Under the pieces are notes generated by a model, which saw only the letters and a program-made list of their open reading frames with translations, was not told the origin of the DNA and did no database searches. From Crocinitomicaceae bacterium (GTDB lineage Bacteria > Bacteroidota > Bacteroidia > Flavobacteriales_D > Crocinitomicaceae): 64,000 nt of DNA. The position numbers and the translations under genes are program-made. Positions 60,077 to 64,000 of the stretch are shown piece by piece. The stretch's first letter is position 1; each line of letters begins with the position of its first letter. The DNA lies in the NCBI GenBank assembly GCA_023957475.1, contig JAMLHA010000001.1, positions 413,562 to 477,561 on the forward strand, in the 5' to 3' direction.

Positions 60077-61513
60077 TTAATAATTCCTATAATCATTCCA
60101 AAGCTGACTTCTAATGCCGATAACAGGAATGTAGCTCGCCTTCATCTTGTTTGCTTGAATGATGAAATGGTTTTCCAAAAACACGTGAATTTGACCAGGT
60201 TTCCAAACTTCGTAATCAACGGTTAATATCGTTTTGCTAATGTTTTGCCCTTGCCCTTGTCCAATTTTATGGTTGTATTCTTCTGGTCGCAAAGTATAAG
60301 GCATGTAAATATCTCCACCATAACTGTAACCGTCTTTGTCATAGCCCTTTAAATAGTAAACGGTGAAGAATTTTGCTAAAAATTTGCCTTTTTGCCATTT
60401 TAATTCGGCTACTAATTCGTGGAAATTGCCGCCCAATGGATGTGCCAATACGTGTCCTTGATTTCCATAAGCTTGCATTTCATTGATGTGTGAATACGTG
60501 TATGGACGCATGAAGTTGTATTCGGCTCTGTAGAAGAAAGCACCTATAGAAGTGTTGAATCTACCTTTAAATCCAAATTGCCCACCATATTTATTTGCCC
60601 ACCATGTTGGGTTCTTTCTAATTTCAGATAAGCTGAATTCATCCAATACAAATTGCGCATAAAACATGTGTCCTTTGTAATTGGCATTCATCGAAATTCC
60701 CATTAATATATTGTCGGCACTACCAAGTGAGTACTCTTGCGGACGAAAAAATACAAGCGGATTTAAGTATTCGGCTTCGTAACCTCTATTTAATAAGGTG
60801 TCTTTTGGTTGGAACAATACGGTTTCAAACACACCAAAATTAAGCCATTTTGTAACGTTCAAACTGATGTTGTGACTTGTTGCAAATTTTGATTTCCATC
60901 CTTTTGACGAATGTTCACGCATGAATTGATACAGAAGTGTATATTCCATACGCCAAAATTTAGCTTTTATTTGTGCAAATGGATAAGGAGCTCCGTAATC
61001 GCTTAAAAAGAGTGAGCGACTACCTTCTCCAATGAAATTATTATCCAATCCTACTTGAAAATTGAAAATTTCGTTAGGTGTGTAGCTTATTCTACCTCTG
61101 ATATCGGCATAATAATAGTTTTTTCCTTTTTGCTCGTAATAATAAGCCGGTGTGTGAAATAAGGAATCAACGGATCCGATACCGCCTATTGCTCCAATTT
61201 TAATAAACCATTTACCCGTTTGAGCATGAAAGTTTAATCCCAATCCTGTTCGGTAATTAAATTGTTTTGAGTAACCACCGTTGATGTCAACTGCTGGTGC
61301 TATGAAATAATAATTGGGGCGAATGCTATCATTTTTCTTCCAAGATGTATAGGTATATTGCCTGTCAGAAGGCTTTAAAGCACTGTGAAATTCTACAGAA
61401 GCTGGTGGAATACTGTCCAATGGTAATTCTTCAAAAGTAGAACCAATACCATATTGTCCCCAAGTAATTGGAGTTAAACACAAAAGGATGATATGTAGAA
61501 TGAATGTTTTCAA
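60077..61513 (-). CDS. RemB/Wzi-like outer-membrane beta-barrel protein (1)
   Basis: The 478-residue protein has a signal peptide (about 1-19) and repeating aromatic-ended beta strands of an outer-membrane barrel. The motif FIGEGSRSLFLSD (near residue 160) is shared by gliding protein RemB and Wzi-type capsule-assembly proteins. RemB is a mobile surface adhesin in Flavobacterium; Wzi binds capsule. It is the downstream member of a pair: its start overlaps the end of the neighbouring related gene by 4 bases. The exact role is uncertain. Confidence 0.65.
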   Translation of the reverse strand: MKTFILHIILLCLTPITWGQYGIGSTFEELPLDSIPPASVEFHSALKPSDRQYTYTSWKKNDSIRPNYYFIAPAVDINGGYSKQFNYRTGLGLNFHAQTGKWFIKIGAIGGIGSVDSLFHTPAYYYEQKGKNYYYADIRGRISYTPNEIFNFQVGLDNNFIGEGSRSLFLSDYGAPYPFAQIKAKFWRMEYTLLYQFMREHSSKGWKSKFATSHNISLNVTKWLNFGVFETVLFQPKDTLLNRGYEAEYLNPLVFFRPQEYSLGSADNILMGISMNANYKGHMFYAQFVLDEFSLSEIRKNPTWWANKYGGQFGFKGRFNTSIGAFFYRAEYNFMRPYTYSHINEMQAYGNQGHVLAHPLGGNFHELVAELKWQKGKFLAKFFTVYYLKGYDKDGYSYGGDIYMPYTLRPEEYNHKIGQGQGQNISKTILTVDYEVWKPGQIHVFLENHFIIQANKMKASYIPVIGIRSQLWNDYRNY

Positions 61514-63075
61514 AAATCGGTATAACTGTTAATTAAATTTGTTCTCATTCCAAAGCCAAATACATTGGTTAACTGCGGTTGACTCGTGTTATCTTTTCTA
61601 AATAGGTAATTAATAAATACCGAAAAATTCATTTTTTTATTGAATCGGTATCCTGTTTCAACAAAAGCATAGAAAGTACTACCATAAATACGTTTTCCTT
61701 CGTTGTATAAAGCAAGGTGGGAAGTAGGAGAGTATTTATCAAGGTTGTAAAAAATGGTGCGAACATCAAAGTAAACCCGTTTTATTTCATAATTAGCACG
61801 CAATACAATTTCTACAAATCCTTCACCTTTTGTATGTGCTAAAGGTAAATTAAAATGACTGTAATTTAAACTTGGGTTGGAAGAACGATAAAGGTGTTTT
61901 GATGCGTAGTTACCTTCTAATTGAAGAAATAGATTTTTCACATGGCCAGGTTCCATAACTCGAAATCCCAATTGAGCACCATATCCGTGTTGCCTTGAAT
62001 TCCATGCTATTTGTGAATACATGCGTAATTCGGGAATAATTGTGTAGCCAATGTTCAGTCCAAGAATGGAATTGGCATATTTTTCTTTCACTACAAAAGC
62101 ACCTAATCCAGGTATGGGGTTGTACATCCATGGAGAAGCAGGTTTTGAAGTTACAGAATCTCCTTTGGAGTAAATTGTTCCTTCAAACAAGGAGATGGTC
62201 AATTTTTCGGTAGCTTTAAATGAAATGTAGTTAACAGCTAATATTTTTGGATTGTAATAACTTTCTACAGTGGTACTGGCTGGTCGTCGAAGCATATTCA
62301 TCAAGCGACTTCTTAGATATACAAACTCCCAACGAGGATGAAAACGGTAATTGATTTGAAAATTTGGTGCACTGAAACTGTTATCGGAAAGCAACAGTGA
62401 GCGGTAACCATCACCAATGAATTTTCGGGTGTTTCCAGCAGAAATGGTCAATACTTTAAACGGTTGATAAATTACTTCACCCATTGCAAATGCATAGTCG
62501 TATCCATCTCCTTTAAACGGCTTTGTTCTTCCTAAACCTGGTACAACAGCATTTTGAGTAAAATAACTGGAATCAGCTTTTTTCACATACGATTCTCCAA
62601 TGGCATTGAAATAATTTTTTTGGTACAACGGATTTCGTGATTGATTTTCGTATAAACATGTAGAAAAAGAAAAGTTTTTAAACAAATCACCTTCAATGTG
62701 AAATCCACGTGTGTTTTGAAACAACCAACGAGAAACAGAATCTGAAAAATCTCTTCCCATCATAACATCAAAAACAGGTGAAATGGTCAAATAATAATTT
62801 TTGCCTTTGAATTCTAAAAAGTGTTTTTTAAAAAGGTGTTCTGTCACAAGGTAATATTGCTTAGAAGTATCTTGAATTTTTGTATGCAAATCGTATTGAC
62901 TTTCAGATACCGGGAAAAAGCTATTTCCAGTGTAGCCTTCCATTTTGTTACTGGTATAATACAGTCTATCCTTGTAAAAATGGTTGAGAGGAATATTGTT
63001 TTGTTGCGCAAAGCTAATGAGCACTCCAAAAGTACCAATTAAAAGAAGGATGCTATTTACCAATTTGCTCAACAT
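61510..63075 (-). CDS. RemB/Wzi-like outer-membrane beta-barrel protein (2)
   Basis: The 521-residue protein has a signal peptide (about 1-23) and alternating beta strands of an outer-membrane barrel, with the motif FIGDGYRSLLLSD (near residue 210). This matches the related FIGEGSRSLFLSD of the next gene, so the two are tandem paralogues. Its start codon overlaps the stop of cysQ (TAATG on the minus strand) and its end overlaps the second paralogue by 4 bases, giving a coupled cysQ-remB-like-remB-like unit. A gliding or capsule role is inferred from the motif only. Confidence 0.65.
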   Translation of the reverse strand: MLSKLVNSILLLIGTFGVLISFAQQNNIPLNHFYKDRLYYTSNKMEGYTGNSFFPVSESQYDLHTKIQDTSKQYYLVTEHLFKKHFLEFKGKNYYLTISPVFDVMMGRDFSDSVSRWLFQNTRGFHIEGDLFKNFSFSTCLYENQSRNPLYQKNYFNAIGESYVKKADSSYFTQNAVVPGLGRTKPFKGDGYDYAFAMGEVIYQPFKVLTISAGNTRKFIGDGYRSLLLSDNSFSAPNFQINYRFHPRWEFVYLRSRLMNMLRRPASTTVESYYNPKILAVNYISFKATEKLTISLFEGTIYSKGDSVTSKPASPWMYNPIPGLGAFVVKEKYANSILGLNIGYTIIPELRMYSQIAWNSRQHGYGAQLGFRVMEPGHVKNLFLQLEGNYASKHLYRSSNPSLNYSHFNLPLAHTKGEGFVEIVLRANYEIKRVYFDVRTIFYNLDKYSPTSHLALYNEGKRIYGSTFYAFVETGYRFNKKMNFSVFINYLFRKDNTSQPQLTNVFGFGMRTNLINSYTDF

Positions 63076-63878
63076 TAGCCGTAATAGTGAATATAAGCTT
63101 TGGTTTTTGCTATGAAATGTGGATTGTAGAGCGATTCTTTGTTGTACGATAGCGGTTTTCCACTTTCGCTATCTACCACAGTTCCACCCAAGGCCTCTAA
63201 AATTGCTTGGCCTGCAGCAATGTCCCATTCCATGGTTGGTGCAAATCGTGGGTAAACATCTGCCGTTCCTTTCGCTAAATCAAAGAATTTCAATGCAGAG
63301 CCTTTGCTAGTAAAGGCAATTTCTCGTTTTTGCTTGATTTCATCGATCAATTCGGTAAATTTTCCAGAGTAATGAGTGCGCGAACTGGTCATAACTACAG
63401 GACTGTTTAATGCTTGTGCAGAAAGTTGCTTCCATTTATCTGAATTATCGATATCGTCAAAAGAAGTGATGAAACAACCGATTGCTATTCCTCCAAAAAG
63501 AATTTGTTGATGTACAGGACTGGCAATGAGTCCAAAAATAGGTTTTCCTTCCTGAACAAGAGCTATGTTGACAGCAAATTCTCCATTTTGTTTGATAAAT
63601 TCTTTTGTGCCATCAAGAGGGTCAACAATCCAAACAGTTTCCCAATCTTTTCGCACTTCGTAAGCAGCTTTCGATTCTTCTTCGCTGATAATGGGAAATC
63701 CCGTGCTTTTTAGTTCGTTGACAATGATGCTGGAGGCTAACTTATCGGCTTCGGTAACAGGAGATCCGTCAGATTTTAGTTCTTTTTGAAATGAAGTATG
63801 GTAGATACGCATAATTTCCTCTGAAGCAATAACAGAAGTCTTAAGTGCATTTATATAGTGATTGTGAATTTGTATCAT
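63075..63878 (-). CDS. cysQ: 3'(2'),5'-bisphosphate nucleotidase CysQ
   Basis: The 267-residue inositol-monophosphatase-fold protein has SDGSPVTEADKLAS (about 36-49), a metal-binding ISEEES (64-69), DPLDGTKEF (86-94, Asp86, Asp89 and Thr91), and a C-terminal MEWDIAAGQAILEALGG. These are the CysQ/Bpnt signatures. It removes 3'-phosphate from PAP(S), protecting sulfur assimilation, and can act on other small bisphosphates. It is the first gene of a coupled minus-strand unit with the two barrel proteins. Confidence 0.92.
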   Translation of the reverse strand: MIQIHNHYINALKTSVIASEEIMRIYHTSFQKELKSDGSPVTEADKLASSIIVNELKSTGFPIISEEESKAAYEVRKDWETVWIVDPLDGTKEFIKQNGEFAVNIALVQEGKPIFGLIASPVHQQILFGGIAIGCFITSFDDIDNSDKWKQLSAQALNSPVVMTSSRTHYSGKFTELIDEIKQKREIAFTSKGSALKFFDLAKGTADVYPRFAPTMEWDIAAGQAILEALGGTVVDSESGKPLSYNKESLYNPHFIAKTKAYIHYYG

Positions 63879-63920
63879 TTCAATTAGTTGCTCAAAAGTA
63901 AGGATAAAAAATCAAAAAAA

Positions 63921-63944
63921 AGGTCACTTTGAAAAAAGTGACCT
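63921..63944 (-). terminator. Terminator of a minus-strand gene beyond the window
   Basis: AGGTCACTTT (63921-63930) pairs with AAAGTGACCT (63935-63944) around a GAAA loop. The T-run follows on the minus strand, so it should end a gene lying to the right of the window and transcribed toward cysQ. Confidence 0.85.
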
Positions 63945-63959
63945 AAATAAATTTATTTT

Positions 63960-64000
63960 TGTCCCGTCCTGAAATAAGTTGACAACATTTAGACTTATTA
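63960..64000. mobile_element. Possible insertion-sequence end cut by the window edge
   Basis: TGTCCCGTCCTGAAATAAGT at 63960-63979, continuing TGACAAC, resembles the terminal inverted repeats of IS3-type elements in Bacteroidota (TG start, CCTGAAATA...GTTGACA). Only one end is visible and no transposase is in the window, so this is tentative. Confidence 0.3.

Overview
The window looks like the chromosome of a low-GC member of the Bacteroidota, most likely class Flavobacteriia (for example the Crocinitomicaceae or a neighbouring family). The evidence is several secreted proteins with type IX secretion C-terminal sorting domains (a YPNP motif about 80 residues from the end), gldF/gldG gliding genes, a type III glutamine synthetase, a DUF4293 protein, a DnaJ with a reduced zinc finger, and promoters of the Bacteroidota type (TTG / TAnnTTTG). 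Family calls were made by reading translations; no database search was possible.

Region 1 (1 to about 13,580) is the late half of a Mu-like, contractile-tailed prophage, all on the + strand. It holds the C-terminus of the protease/scaffold gene, major capsid protein, an amidase endolysin with a membrane coiled-coil partner, a Glu-rich protein, tail sheath, tail tube, tail-assembly chaperone with a probable -1 frameshift extension, tape measure, hub, spike, wedge, LysM protein, baseplate J-like protein and fibres. It ends in a hairpin terminator followed by two tandem 22-bp repeats that may be the prophage right end. A 44-residue membrane protein is encoded on the opposite strand between the chaperone and the tape measure, with its own promoter-like sequence. 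It is the best candidate here for an undescribed phage accessory gene.

Region 2 (13.5-21.5 kb) is host DNA: an alpha/beta hydrolase, a LolA-like carrier, a PP-loop ATPase, an MBOAT/SGNH O-acylation pair, pirin and uvrB. Region 3 (21.5-26.6 kb) is a secreted metalloprotease/beta-helix protein plus a small T9SS protein, flanked by direct repeats. Region 4 (26.6-43.1 kb) holds a LOG protein, trhO, dnaJ-grpE, a secreted amidase-CUB protein, glnN with candidate operator sites, two small lipoproteins, pheS, ytxJ, a glutaminyl cyclase, a secreted esterase, a DUF4293 protein and an ABC-F ATPase.

Region 5 (43.1-59 kb) holds a TPR-SpoIIE phosphatase, dnaN, a DUF4340-gldG-gldF cluster, hutI, an MsbA-like exporter, an RDD protein, an SPFH protein, dnaA, a thioesterase and a formimidoylglutamase-like gene. 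Region 6 (59-64 kb) has a second copy of the small T9SS protein, two RemB/Wzi-like outer-membrane proteins and cysQ. It closes with a terminator for a gene beyond the window and a possible insertion-sequence end.

No rRNA, tRNA or CRISPR array was recognised.
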